A stretch of 64,000 bases of DNA from Pithys albifrons albifrons (GCF_047495875.1 NC_092461.1:88234931-88298930), one strand, 5' to 3'. Positions 38,801 through 49,946 are shown, counted from the first letter of the stretch. Translations and numbers: made by a program. Notes: generated by a model not told the origin, from the letters alone.

Positions 38801-41130
38801 TCTGATCTCAAAGGTATTCCTATCAGTAAAAACTTTTTTTTAAAATCCTTTAATATCTTATGCTGACAAGTTCCATGGAATAAAACAAATATTGGGAAAA
38901 AATATATTTGCTAGTCTTCTTAACATTTTCTGCCATTTTTAAATGTTGTAAGAAGAATAAATATGGACAAATAATGATTTCTGTAATTTAATTATAATTA
39001 CAAAATATTTTTTGTTGAATTTCAGTGCTTCTTTTGCCTTTTTTTTTTTTAAATATGTCACAATGTAAAATATTATTTCTCAGACATCTTACTAAATCTA
39101 CATGTATTCTTGTGACATTTTCAAGAGATGACTATTCCCGATCTTTTTAGAAGACAGAAATAGGCATGGGAAGATGAGAGCAGAAAATTTGCAATATCCA
39201 TGGTTCTCATCAAATTATGTACTGATAGAACTGCTTTCATTGTGGGTTTTGAAATATCCAGTTTCAATCCAAACTGTTGATTAGGCTGGATGGGAAGAAG
39301 AAAATATCAGTGCCACAAAAAACGCTGTGCAACTGTTTTTTACCGGATTGATTTTTTCCCATGAAATATACCAAGATGTCTGTTCAGTTTGAATTACTCT
39401 TTTTCCTCTCCATTGCTCCAAACTTATCAATGTGGAATTTCATCTTCGTATAGAAGTTGGTTGAATAAATCTTTCCTTCATTAATTCTTATTAGGCATCT
39501 CCATTTTGAGCTATTCTAAATCGGGTTATTTCAACAGTGTATTTTGCACTCTTTAAGCTTATTAACTATATTTTTATAAATACTTAATTACTATGATAAA
39601 GACAAAAACCTTTACAATAACCAGCTTTCAGGCACCTTTTTACTACGAGAAGAAACATCTTATGGCCTGAAATATGAGAGTAAAGTTTACAAAATTGTCT
39701 TTTTTTTCTACACCCTTTCTCTTTAATGATAAAACATCCTGTGTTTTAGATCTTTGAAGATAAAACTGGCTTACTTCTTCCCAGTCCCCAGAAGTGTTAG
39801 ATAATTTGATCAATATATGCAAAAAGCCTTGGATCTAGTAAAAGTGCAACAAATAATAAAAAAATAATGGTATGCATATATTCAACCTATACATTTACTT
39901 CTTTTAAGAAATAGCTTTATTTTGAATTAACTACTAAATTATGAAAGAATTTATATGTTTTCCAAACATCTGCCTAAGTTTCAGAGTTATACGGGAAGAC
40001 TGACAAACATAAATATTCTTTAAAGACCTTGTTTGGCTCTAGTATTTATAATCACCTGTTCGTTTCTGACTCTAGTCAAGTTACCTAGCATTAAAGTAGA
40101 TTTCAGTCATTTTGCTGTGATTTTTCCCTTTCTAAAAAGGCATAGAGGAGGTGGGTCTAAACCAGCTAATTCATTTTAAATCAGCTATATACCTTTGGAA
40201 ATCTGTCTTGGTACTGCCTACATCTTTAGTACAATTACTATGTCAGTAATTCCTGGCTCCATCATTAGTTAATTAATAATTCAATTCTGTAAACCAAGCA
40301 TGGATAGAACAGCATCACTCTTGTATTCTACATGTATTCACAACTCATGAAAGAATCATCTTGGTTCTGACAACTTACTATACTGTACCTGATTCATCTT
40401 TTCTAGTACTAAGCTCTCTGACTACCTAATCTCTGTTACTTTCCACAGATTTATTTTTACAACAATCTTCTTAACATCCACTGTGCTAAGACTGATAAAA
40501 AGAAATCACATAATTGATTTGTAATACATTTTTAACCTTTCTTACATTGCCTCCATGCCTGCAATTAAAAATTACTTTTTAAAAACTGTGTCTTATAGCT
40601 GTTTGGTGTAAATGTTTATTCTTTGCTGATTTTGTGAGTTGGGGAGGTGGGGTGGGGGGTAATTATTTTCATTTCTATAAAATTTAGATGGAAAATAATC
40701 TTTATGCTCACTTTATATGGATATATTCTCTACTTCTTTTACTGTACTTTGTCTAGCTATGCTTGTCATCCCTGATTCCATTATGGTAATATTAAAAACC
40801 TGTATGAAAGTCTAAAGCATTTTTTATTCCCATGCTTACTTTTACTATTTGTTCTAAAATATTCTTTCTTCTGTCATGTTACAACATTTTAGGCTCTATT
40901 CATTCTCTGAATATTCTGAAAAAAATTGTACTGTGTTTATTACTGAGTCATGCATACTTAACACCTGAACTAATTTATGAGTGATGTCAATATATAAATC
41001 AAGAGCTTCTCTAAATCTTGTGCCTTAAAAAGCTTCATAATTAACTTTACGTACCATGACTTTACCTACTCTTCTCAAGATTTTTTTTTTAATGCAATTG
41101 ATAAAATAAAAAGATTCCTGATTTGGTTAC
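32879..41130 (-). other. NETO1: NETO1 intron 3 (8.3 kb)
   Basis: Donor GTAACC and acceptor TTTCTAG. AT-rich, with A- and T-runs (37808-37820, 39041-39052, 41081-41091) but no recognisable transposable element, RNA gene or conserved ORF by eye. Confidence 0.88.
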
Positions 41131-41268
41131 CTTCTATAATGTAGACACATTCTCTGTCCGGAGGATACTTGTTGGGGTAATTTGGAGAAGTGAAAATGCC
41201 TCCTTCTGCATATTTGGTCCAAGTTCCACACTGCACTGGTTTCTGTCCTTCGGAAGCAGTTTGCTTTT
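41131..41268 (-). CDS. NETO1: NETO1 coding exon 3 (start of CUB1, residues 28-74)
   Basis: A 138-bp exon, acceptor CACAG and donor GTAACC, phase 1 at both ends. It encodes the short linker after the signal peptide and the first half of CUB1. The domain opens with VQCGTW (Cys41), then [15 protein letters not shown], the classic CUB strand-turn signature, and Cys68 in REC, the expected disulfide partner of Cys41. CUB domains in NETO proteins face the synaptic cleft and contact glutamate receptors. Only a few residues differ from mammalian NETO1 (for example Pro38 and Tyr47). Confidence 0.96.
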
Positions 41269-42836
41269 CTGTGAAATGATCACAATAAGCATTACATAAT
41301 TGGGTCACAAATTATTATGTCTATGTGACACTTAGAACTTTCTTACAGGATAAATAAAACAATCCTTTCTGTCAGTGGCCTGAAGATTTTTTCTGTTGAA
41401 ACTGAGTATGATCACTGACCTGGGGGAAAACAAGGCTGTTCCTTAGGGTAAAAACCTATAATTCTTACTCAAAACACTTTTTTTTCCAAAGCAGAGAAGG
41501 GGCTTAGATGGCTAGGGGGAAAGAGATTTGTAGTGTTTTCGAAATAATAATCTGTAGGAAAAGCACATGCTGGAGAAATGGAAGGCATGAGTTTCCCACT
41601 CATACATCTCGAAAGGCTCAAGTGTGTTCTTCATCAGCAAGCTTCGTGCCATAATAAAGGAATGCAAGTGTCACGAAATCAAGAAAAACCTCAGAGAATT
41701 AAGATATATATACAGGCTGTTTTCAATCTGCAGCATCTTTATTCTATATTCACTTGACAGAGGTAGAGAGGGGAATTCCTGGAATCTGGTTTGTAGATTA
41801 TTTTTGCTGTTTACTGCAAAATTAATATACAGCTCTGAGGCCAGGAATCACACCCAAAAACTTCCCTCCTTCTAGGTGAATCATCAGAGAGCAGAATCAG
41901 ACCTTCTCGTTTGCTTTCTTCCTAGGCCTGAACCTGTTGCACTTCTTTCTGCACACTGGCAGAGAGACTGGAGATAAAGGTTTGGGTCTGTTCAAGCTGA
42001 AGAAGATGAAGGAACCCTTTCTGGGCATCATGTGTTAAGAAGTAGGCTAAAATGAGAGATTCTTCAGTGGGAAATGTAACTCGTCTGCTGTTTAAAGGAA
42101 GGATAGTAGGTTCTGAACTAGTTTTGCTCTAAATAAGGTATCTAATATCAAACAAATGTGCCATCTAACTTATGCCCCTGATGTGTAGAGTCAGATGTTT
42201 GAGGCTCCCTCTTACAACCAATGGAGACAAACAGGCACCTTCCAAGGATGATTTTAACCACCTGAGTTCTGACTTATAGTGTGCCAGCATTTCCTTTTCT
42301 TCCTGGTCTGTATCCAGGCAGAGTGCAACACAGAGCCTAATTTCCTGAAATGAATTCAGACCTGCAGGGACTGTGCATTCAGACACAGGTTCAGACACAC
42401 ACATTGTGCTTAGCAGCATTCACAGCTTGGCTGTCATCATACTAAGCACACAAAGCTTTATAAGAAACTCTTTCTCTACTGACCCTGTACAAATGGACCC
42501 ATGATACCCAATTCAGATTTTCAGTTATACTTCAACAAGCAAAAATATTTAAAATGTAGGTAGATCAGTGCCCAAACTAGACTTCACAGTTTGAAAGTGG
42601 GAGCACTTTACAGTCTTTAGAGTCAGGTTGAGTCTGACCAGTACCACAGGATTACTTTTTAATTTTTTTTTTTATTTTGTTTCATGTACAGACATGTAAA
42701 TACTCCAAACAAATAGACAAAGTGCAGACACCGGAAGTAAATGAGCCACTAAAAATTTCAAAAACTAAACTAGAACCTCAAATCCATACTTTGGTCTCTA
42801 ATATATTGCCAGAAAAAAGGTCTGAAGTTTACATAC
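41269..42836 (-). other. NETO1: NETO1 intron 2 (1.6 kb)
   Basis: Donor GTATGT and acceptor CACAG. Apart from a T-rich tract at about 42655-42680 nothing distinctive is seen; ORFs here are short and unconvincing. Confidence 0.9.
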
Positions 42837-42890
42837 CTGTTCCTTTTTTGGTTGCCCCAGACAAATGTAGGATGATTAGACTTGCAACAA
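42837..42890 (-). CDS. NETO1: NETO1 coding exon 2 (signal peptide core, residues 10-28)
   Basis: A 54-bp exon bounded by acceptor TTTCAG and donor GTATGT. It reads VASLIILHLSGATKKGT, identical to the human NETO1 segment as I recall it, so it completes the hydrophobic core of the signal peptide and the cleavage region. Both junctions are phase 1: TT completes Ile10, and the last G starts Glu28. It is too short to stand out as an ORF and was found by searching for the missing piece between exons 1 and 3. Confidence 0.95.
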
Positions 42891-43915
42891 CTGAAAGAGA
42901 AATATGATTCAAATATCACAGTGTGATAATTCCTGCAATCAAATTATACTCATCTATTTTACAAGAATACAAATTAAGTAGAATTACTGTAAAAAAGTCA
43001 CGTGTACTTGCATCTTTAAACTGCATATTTTATATAAACAAGTTTCTTTGTAGTCTGTTCTTGAAAATATTTCTCTTTGCAAATGCATCCAAATGAAGAG
43101 AAGATCTTTTGGGTTTAAAACAAAATCCATAGGCACTGATGTTTTCCTTCTATTTTTTTGTTTTTCTTTAATATTAAAGAAAAACATTTTTTATAAATAC
43201 TTATTTATATATAATCATAGTTTGTGTCAGCAATAGAAAAGTGTCTGCTTTTGACAGAAGGAGACAAAGGCCTGCTAAGTTTCAGTGACATTGCACTCAC
43301 TAATGTCTCTCACTATGGCATAAAAAATTTGAAAATGAATATTGGGAATATTAAAGAAGTGAGGGGTTGGATTCTTCATATCCATCAAAGCATTTGCAAA
43401 TCCCTAGTGAAGTAAATTATTGTGTATGCTTAACAGTCTCATTAATCTAGTTTGTTTGACTTGTCAAGAGGGTGTTGCTTTGTGCTGCAGTTAATCTGCA
43501 GACCATTTTATAAGTACAAGTCTCCTATCTCCAACCATGACAATACAACTACTCCTCTTGTGAATAAATGTGACCTTTCTGAGATGGACTTCAACTTGGA
43601 GATAATTACTGGGTTTCTTGGAATTTCCAAATACAGCATTTTAACTGGAAAAGGCTACGAGGCAAAAACTTAGGCCAGTCATAACAAGACTGATTTTGAA
43701 GATCTAAGTGACTAGCTAACCTGATAAAAAATAATACAATGATTTTCTCGTCATCACTTGTATCTCCTTTGGGTATTTGAAAATATGGTATAGCAAGAGC
43801 AGAAGAGAGCAGATCCATGAGTTCTTGGAGTGCTTGGTGCTTTACCCCAGCTAGTTTGGGAATAAGCCCAAACATAGTCTCCAGGCTGCACTGAAGTGAT
43901 GATTAAGCTGCATGT

Positions 43916-44302
43916 TTATTCTGAGCATTTTGGGTCAATCTGCTTCCATTTGGGTTGTTGACTATGATTAGGAACTGGTGGACCTGTAGTCTTTGATAAA
44001 TATAATTCAATGGCATACTTCTTATCATCCCCAAGAGATACCAAAAGCTGCCATGGATTAGTAACTATGATCCTTTCAAAGATGGTGCTTTTATCATTTT
44101 CAGCTTCTATACTGCCAATTGTGTGTGATTTTGACCCCAAAGGAAGGCTGTCTCCACAATTGCAGTATTCTGATGGCATTGAGATATCTATTTCTATGCT
44201 TTTGACCTTTCCCATGTGACAGAGGGTTAGAGACACAGATGATGGGTGCCTTATTAAGCAGAGGAAGGCTGAAATTCTGGGAAGATGAAGGCTTGGCAGC
44301 AT
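43916..44302 (-). other. uncharacterised 128-codon ORF in NETO1 intron 1
   Basis: Same strand as NETO1, ATG at 44302, ending TAA at 43918-43916. The composition looks protein-like (mixed acidic and basic residues, internal motif IIVTNPWQLLVSLGDDKKY), but I recognise no family and see no promoter or splice context. It could be chance, a decayed mobile-element or processed-gene fragment, or an alternative exon. Confidence 0.2.
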
Positions 44303-45149
44303 GTTCACTATTTCTTGGTCAGGCTAACAGCCCCTAGAGACGGATGTTGGCAGCACTGGTAGTTAAAAACTCTTCTGTGTAATGGGCATTCAGTGAGAAC
44401 ACTACATCTTCTGCTTGGATCTGAATGCTACCCAGCCATTCATACCCTTACTCTCCTCAGGGACAAATTCTGGAAATACAAACTAACTGGGACTCTGCCT
44501 GCTGTCTGTGTCAGAATCTGAAGGCAATGCAGGAATCACCCATTTATTAAGTTGCTCATTCACTTTAGCTGTGTTTCACGCAGTGAACATACTGCATCTG
44601 TACCTGCAATATTCACCAGCCAAAACCCAGTTTCACAATAGCGTAAGGTGGCTTGGTGTTAGAATATGGAACCAGCTGCCGGTGTTTCTTTTGCCCACAA
44701 ATGTATGGAAGTTAGAATAGGACATACAACAGCCAAATAAATTCTGTGTAAGAAATGGGGGGTTTTGGCAATTAATAACAATTTGTATCTGATTCTTACA
44801 GGTTCATTTCAAGTTCTCTCCTCCTTTACTATACAGAGAAAAATGGAGTTCCAAGAAGTGAAGAGTTGGTCCAAGCCACAGATATATTACCCAGATGAAA
44901 GAAAAAATACAGGTCATTTCAGTTCCAGCTCTAACCACTAGAAAGGATGTTTCCAAATCACAGAGCTATGTTTTTCCGAAGCACAGATCTATACCTGAAT
45001 GTCATTTTGTCAGTATTGATTATTAGTAGGCAGTCAGGCTTGATAATAAAATATAATAGACAAGAAGAGATTATGAGATTAAGTTTGTTGAGGTTTTTTC
45101 TCTACTTACCATATCTAACATTTGGGTAGCTTAAGTGAAATACTCCTCC

Positions 45150-45215
45150 TATATTAAAACAAAAAAAAAAAAAAGAAACCAAAAGCCCCAAACAAACAAA
45201 ACAACCCCAAACAAC
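45150..45215 (+). repeat. A-rich tract in NETO1 intron 1
   Basis: A run of 14 A followed by CAAA-type repeats. Confidence 0.8.
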
Positions 45216-45431
45216 TCTTGATTTAGTGTTATTAACACCAACAGCACAAAAATACACATATTGCCAGAAAGTAATTAAAATTATGGGCTTCATGGGAAAA
45301 GACAGCACAATATATTTTAATTAAGCAGTCAAGACAGACCATTTTACTCTAGGATCCATTGCTCAAGCCACAGAAAAAGAACAGTGCTTTTCACAGAGGG
45401 GCAGGAAAAAAAGACCCCAAAGAGAACAACA

Positions 45432-45908
45432 ATGCAATTTTCATTCATTGAAAACTGTCACTTGGAAGCATTGAGAGCATGGCAACAATATTCTGATTAT
45501 CTTGGTCTGGGAATTATTTTAAAGAAGTTTCCACCTAATTTGTTGTTTCATTCTCACTGTCTTCCTCCTCTTCCTTTCACTCCTGATCAGGGGTGTAATT
45601 ATAATCATGCTAGTGCCATTCTGACTACGCATCTTCCCATCTTTTTGGATCTGCGTATTTTTTCATTACAAGCAGTATATTACGAGATTTGTCTCTTGGC
45701 TAGGCTTTTAGGAGGCTGTGATTTGGCACAGACGTGGCTTAGCCTAGCGAAGAGTTGCTGGACGAGCAGTACCTGGCCACAGCGCTATTGTACAGGTGTG
45801 GGCGCAGAGGGAAGTGCTGGAAGGAACTGTGGTCAATCAAGCCCCTTCAGTACAGCGGATCCTCTGCAAAACATAGGCGGGAGATGGGGTCCCACCCACG
45901 CAGCCTGA
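45432..45908 (+). other. uncharacterised 158-codon ORF antisense to NETO1 at the CpG island edge
   Basis: ATG at 45432, open to TGA at 45908, the longest ATG frame in the window. No recognisable domain. Its 3' half lies in GC-rich island sequence, where stop codons are rarer. Possible antisense transcript; no coding evidence beyond openness. Confidence 0.15.
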
Positions 45909-46421
45909 GGCCTCTGGGATTCTTCGACGAGTAGGTGCCTCCTTACTGCTCCTGGAGGATTTCGGCCGATGAGGCCGCCCCCGCCCCGGAGCCCGGTGGG
46001 ATCCGTGCCCTGTGTGGACGTCCCTAGCGCGGCTCTCGGCGCTGCCCTGCGCCCCCTCTCCTGGCGCCGGTTCGAGCTACGGTTGGGGCCGCACCACCGC
46101 CAACGGCGGGGGCTGTACCTCTCTCTCCCCCGTCAAGCCAAAAGCCACCAGAAGCGTCGCGCACAGGTGAAAGCCTCCAGCCTTCAGGAGCGTGTCCCGC
46201 CGGCTCACGGCGCCGGCAGACACGGGCTCCCCTCGGTGCACCGCAGAGAGGTGGGGAAGAGGGTGCTGTAAGTGCGTGGGGGGAGTTCGTCCCCACGCCG
46301 CGGAAGTCTGGGCGTCCCGTTACGCCCGTTGTGGAGGCAGCGGAGGGCGGGAGCCCGAACGCGACGGGGAGCCCGGCCGGGGGTGGTGGGGTGGGAAGGG
46401 AAGGGGGATATAGATACTCAC

Positions 46422-46449
46422 TGTGAAAGAAGCTGCGCCCATGGGTCAT
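46422..46449 (-). CDS. NETO1: NETO1 coding exon 1 (start codon, residues 1-9 and first base of codon 10)
   Basis: NETO1 is a type I membrane protein of neurons that binds kainate-type glutamate receptors and slows their gating; it is also linked to NMDA receptors. This exon opens with ATG at 46449-46447 and reads MTHGRSFFH, against MIHGRSVLHI in the human protein as I recall it. It ends CACA followed by a consensus donor GTGAGT. The start is supported by an in-frame TAA four codons upstream (TAA GGA ACA GAC ATG), a G at -3, and position inside a CpG island. The last base, A, joins TT of exon 2 to give Ile10. The exon encodes the start of the signal peptide, whose hydrophobic core lies in the next exon. 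Residue 2 is Thr instead of Ile. Identification rests on the phase-perfect join and residue match across all six exons. Confidence 0.93.
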
Positions 46450-46492
46450 GTCTGTTCCTTACACAAGGGGCTTCGGTCTCCACTAATTCCAT
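46450..46492 (-). other. upstream ATG (46492) whose reading frame overlaps the NETO1 start
   Basis: An ATG 43 nt above the NETO1 start, in the frame one base before the NETO1 frame, with T at -3 and G at +4 (weak to moderate context). After splicing exons 1, 2 and 3 this frame stays open until a TGA early in exon 4, about 94 codons in all. Ribosomes would have to scan past it to make NETO1. The interval shown is only the part upstream of the NETO1 ATG. Confidence 0.4.
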
Positions 46493-46700
46493 TTAGATAC
46501 GGGAGGACTTCCAGTGGCGGGGAGAGGATGGAAGTAAGAAAAGAAGAAGAAAAAGAAAAAAATCTCGAAGCCCACACACACAGAGCACAGCAGAGCAGCC
46601 CTTCCTCTCCCTCGCTCTCCCTCACCGCCTTCAAATGATCACGGCTGGCTCAATCCCATCACACCCGAGCGATCACCAGCACCGCCAGGAGCGTTGCATC

Positions 46701-46770
46701 GCGGCGGCGGACAAGGCGGCGGCGGCGGCGGCCCGCGCATCCAGGTGCCGGCGGGCGGCGGCGGCGGAGC
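46701..46770. repeat. CGG/GGC trinucleotide repeat cluster in the presumed NETO1 leader
   Basis: Three short CGG-type runs: 46701-46710, 46715-46733, and an impure run around 46748-46768. On the NETO1 strand they read as CCG/CGC. They lie about 250-320 nt upstream of the ATG and would sit in the leader if transcription starts further upstream. Confidence 0.85.
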
Positions 46771-46781
46771 GAGCCGAGCCC

Positions 46782-46880
46782 CTAGTCACCAGTTTCATAC
46801 AGAACCAAAAGCAGATCGAAGCATTTCCTGCAGGACTCCGAGCCCAGCGACTTCCAGCCCTTCGGCTTCTTTTGATGCAT
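46782..46880 (-). other. upstream ORF of 32 codons, ATG at 46880, stop TAG
   Basis: On the NETO1 strand an ATG at 46880-46878 opens an ORF beginning MHQKKPKGW and ending at TAG 46784-46782, well before the NETO1 start. It matters only if transcription starts above 46880. Translation is not shown; the call is based on sequence alone. Confidence 0.35.
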
Positions 46881-47490
46881 TGAAGAGGGATTAATGGGTC
46901 CGTCATCAGCTCCCTGTGCTTGCTCCTCTGAAGGGGTGGGGGCGCGGGCGGGAGGGAACCCAAAGAGGAGGGGTGGGGTAGAGAAAGATTTACCAAATAG
47001 GGGATTTAGTCATATTTGTGTGCAATGAGATCCTTATTAGAGAAGAAATCCATTAAAATCGAATAAATCCATTTTTGCAAAACCTTCTCCCTGCTCGTCG
47101 CATAGTATCAAGTGGTAGCAGCGGCAAGAGGCTGAAAACACATTGCGTGGTCTGAAATCCCCTCGGGAATGGATGGAGCGAGAAAGAGATGGATGAGGAC
47201 AGATAGATGCCCCCTCACTTCTCCAGTCCAGGGCGATAAGCAAAAGAAAGCCCTGGAGATTCTGCCGTTCTTTCAGTGCAGGGGAAGGGGAGGGGAAGGG
47301 TGGGAGGGCGGCGATGGTGGGGAAGGAATGAATTCAAAACTGGGAAAGGAAGAGTAAGAGGAGTGGGATCGTTTCCTCTCCCCTAATCAGTTTATGGATC
47401 AGACAAAATACCCATGAGTTCCTCCCTGATCTGCACCTACCAAAGGGAAATTGAAAAGCTTTTCCCCCTTGAGAGGCGACTTCTTCATCT

Positions 47491-47536
47491 ACACACCCAC
47501 ACCCACGCACGCATACAGACACGCACACACACACAT
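47491..47536 (+). repeat. CA-rich microsatellite near the promoter
   Basis: Imperfect CA repeat with ACACACACACACAT at its end, inside the CpG island. Confidence 0.85.
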
Positions 47537-48928
47537 AAAAGGGAGCAATAAAAGTTTATCTGCTAATCCTCCGGCCGCAGATACAATGATTGCCTCTTCC
47601 AATCAGCCCAGAGACGACTGTAAAATCTCTCCCTTTCTCTCCCGCCCTCCTCTCGCGCCTAGGACTTAGCCTCTTCCCCGGATACATCCCACCCCAAATA
47701 CCCATCCCTTTGACGAGACTGCGGAAGGCAGTGGTCGGGGCGGGAAGGGAGGAGAAGGGAATAGAGTAGGGAAAACACACTAAGAGTTCTGAGAGAAGCT
47801 GAAATGGTCTCAACGGAAAAGAAGAGGGAAGGAGGAGTGGATGAACAGAAAGGGCTCTGTCCCGCCTTGGCCCCGAGAGCCGGCCCTGCAGAGCCGTGGC
47901 AGCGGTATCTGACTCCCGCACCACCGCAGCCCTGGCACTCTCGGCCAGAGGAGAGTGCGGGAAGAATGGTCAGGGAGCGAAACGCACCACTGGGACGGCG
48001 GGGAGGGCCGAAGAGCAGGGAAGATTTGTGCTACAGAAGTGCGAGGGGACCAGGATAGGATCTCCCAGCCCCTTTGCACCGCTGTTGCTGTAGCCAGACT
48101 GCCAAATAGCCGGCGCGGGAAAGCCGCCGACCCCCGCGGGTATAGGGGCAGAACCAGGGAACCCGAGGTACCTTCAGCCCCTGCCCCGGGCTCCCCACGC
48201 CACAGCAGTATCTCTGGAGGAGGTGGCTGGCCCCGCTCTTCCTTGCCCGCACCTGATGCTCATGTCCTTTGCAATAAGAAAAGCGTGTGTGGAAGGGCAG
48301 CCGGGGCGGGGAGGGGAGAGAAGGAGATGGTGTAGGGATGTTGTGGAGGAGGCTGTAAATCAGTTAAAAATTAAATACAGTCCGGGATCTTCCTTTCCAA
48401 GGGTCCAGAAAGGCACAGGGGAGATGAGTGCAGTGGCACAAAGCCGATGGCCTTGTGCCGGCAGCTCCGTGGCCGGGCGCGGAGCGGCGATGCGCACCCG
48501 CGGAGCCGGGCTGTCCACTGGGGCCAGGTTGGCTCTTGTCCCCCGGTCTGGGGTCTGCCGGCGGGCTGGGGAACAGTGATAACGTAGACAGGAGGCCTGT
48601 AATCTCTAAGACACCTTTTAATGAAACGGTACCCTTACTGACTTTGGAACAGCACTGAGCAGCACAGCGGCTATTCCCGAAGGTGAATGATGAAAAAGCC
48701 TCGATATATAATTTGTTTGTTTGTTTATGCAGTTGTTTTCCCAGTTTTTTGCCGTGTTTTAATAAAGAACCTCCGGGGTTTTTTTTCAGCCTGTGGGTTG
48801 TCTGCCCCGTACTCTGAAATCAAGACTATCCCTGCCATCGATGCTTACGAATGCAGGCAGTCAGCAATAGCGGCATGCACGTTAGGGTAACTGAGGCGAT
48901 CTTGGCCAGTAGAATTCATGCTTTCAAC

Positions 48929-48955
48929 CAGCCAGCCAGCCAGCAGCCCAGCCAG
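48929..48955 (+). repeat. CAGC/AGCC tetranucleotide repeat
   Basis: Four near-perfect CAGC units followed by decayed copies, just outside the CpG island. Confidence 0.8.
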
Positions 48956-49918
48956 GCTGACTGAGCACTTAAAAATCCTCCTGGGTGAGAAGGGCACAAG
49001 ATTTTGCTACAGCACTCTGCACTAAGCTCCTTGTGATAAGGAATATAGAAGATATAAGACTTCATGAAAGGATTCACCTGTGTTTTGTGTAATCTGTCTT
49101 GCCATTAGCAACATCAAGTCTGCAGCTGTTAATCTTAATAAACTGTCCTCCTTCACTTTCTAACTCTCTCAGCACTTTCTCTGACCTTCCTTATTCTCAT
49201 CCACCACAAGTTATAGAACTTTATTTGTTCAGTAATTGAAAGTCACCTGATTTATCCATGGGATAAACTTCTCTAATACAGATGTGCAGTCTGCCTTAAT
49301 CAAGCAACAGTAGAGTAACTGAAAAAGAATAGTGTTGAAAACAGTCATAAGAATGTTTATAGATAGTCAGATGTTTCTCCTACAGGATGATGCAGACATC
49401 CATATGGCTAAGTTTCAAGTTATAGTTACTTTAAAAAAAAAAGATATAGAACAAGTAGGCACAGAACAGCTGATTTTGCTGTTCTGGGAAATGTGCTGTG
49501 TCACATCATATAACAGTGAGCTTCAACATTTTTCCTTTTCTATACTAGTGTGGTTTTCTCTTTAATGTTCTTAGACTTCCTTTGATTGTCACTCTTAATT
49601 TTAAGGACACCATTGCAATCGTATCGAAAAACAGCAAGTGGTACATACCAAGTTTGCATAGACCAAAATGTAATCAGTCACCATCATTGTGTAGGTAGGC
49701 ATCCACAATATAGCTGAAGGATTGCCACAGTGGGCATTGCATGTTCTCATTAGCAATGAGACCTTAAGATGATATCTCAGGATCTACATAGTTGAATGTT
49801 AAAAGCATGTTCAAATGCATTTATAAGCAAGAACGTACATTATACAAATTGGAGACTTGTCAAAATTGCTTTCTACTTCAATAGATAGAATTTCTGGAGA
49901 GAGTTAGAAATTTTGAGC

Positions 49919-49946
49919 TACTACTTCTACTGCTACTACTACTACT
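49919..49946 (+). repeat. CTA/CTT trinucleotide repeat
   Basis: Short imperfect run of CTA, CTT and CTG triplets. Confidence 0.8.

Larger units (their letters stand above)
42891..46421 (-). other. NETO1: NETO1 intron 1 (3.5 kb)
   Basis: Donor GTGAGT at 46421 and acceptor TTTCAG at 42891. Its 5' end lies in the CpG island. It holds a T/A-rich stretch at 45152-45215, two uncharacterised ORF-like stretches on the minus strand (43916-44302 and 43606-43875), a plus-strand stretch weakly resembling a LINE reverse transcriptase C-terminus near 44590-44720, and a plus-strand ORF at 45432-45908. None is recognised as a gene. Confidence 0.9.
1..46449 (-). other. NETO1: NETO1 gene body, coding part, 3' end missing
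   Basis: Extent of the gene from its start codon to the window edge. Six coding exons total 639 nt, giving 213 codons out of about 530 in vertebrate NETO1. Introns from 5' to 3' are 46421-42891, 42836-41269, 41130-32879, 32629-11559, 11516-11395 and 11266 to beyond 1. All have GT-AG ends. Junctions 1 to 5 are phase 1 and junction 6 is phase 0. Long introns, a tissue-restricted neuronal product and a CpG-island promoter are consistent with the mammalian locus. Confidence 0.93.
46450..46900 (-). other. NETO1: presumed NETO1 5' untranslated region, upstream limit unknown
   Basis: The sequence immediately upstream of the NETO1 ATG on the minus strand is GC-rich, contains CGG-type repeats and has an in-frame stop 12 nt before the start. 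I infer that it is transcribed as leader, because no convincing splice acceptor for a further-upstream exon could be chosen by eye. The transcription start is not visible: there is no clear TATA box, as is usual for CpG-island promoters. The upper limit given is arbitrary. Confidence 0.45.
45700..48600. promoter_or_regulatory. CpG island covering the NETO1 promoter and first coding exon
   Basis: Sharp rise in G+C and in CpG density compared with the AT-rich flanks. It starts near the GC-rich turn at about 45.7 kb and ends near 48.6 kb. The NETO1 start codon lies inside it. It contains trinucleotide repeats, G-rich tracts such as 47281-47310, and a CCAAT motif near 47599-47603. CpG islands mark vertebrate promoters and are often bidirectional; an upstream antisense transcript on the plus strand is possible but not shown by the sequence. 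Confidence 0.85.

Noticed and set aside
46024..46449. 141-codon frame from the NETO1 ATG reading into intron 1
   Set aside because: Only the first 28 bases are exon. The rest is GC-rich intron after a consensus donor whose spliced join restores the known NETO1 protein.
46446..46634. Upstream frame whose stop overlaps the NETO1 ATG (ATGA)
   Set aside because: The overlap is real, but the frame has no ATG between its preceding in-frame stop and its own stop; it opens only at a TTG. Not a credible upstream ORF.
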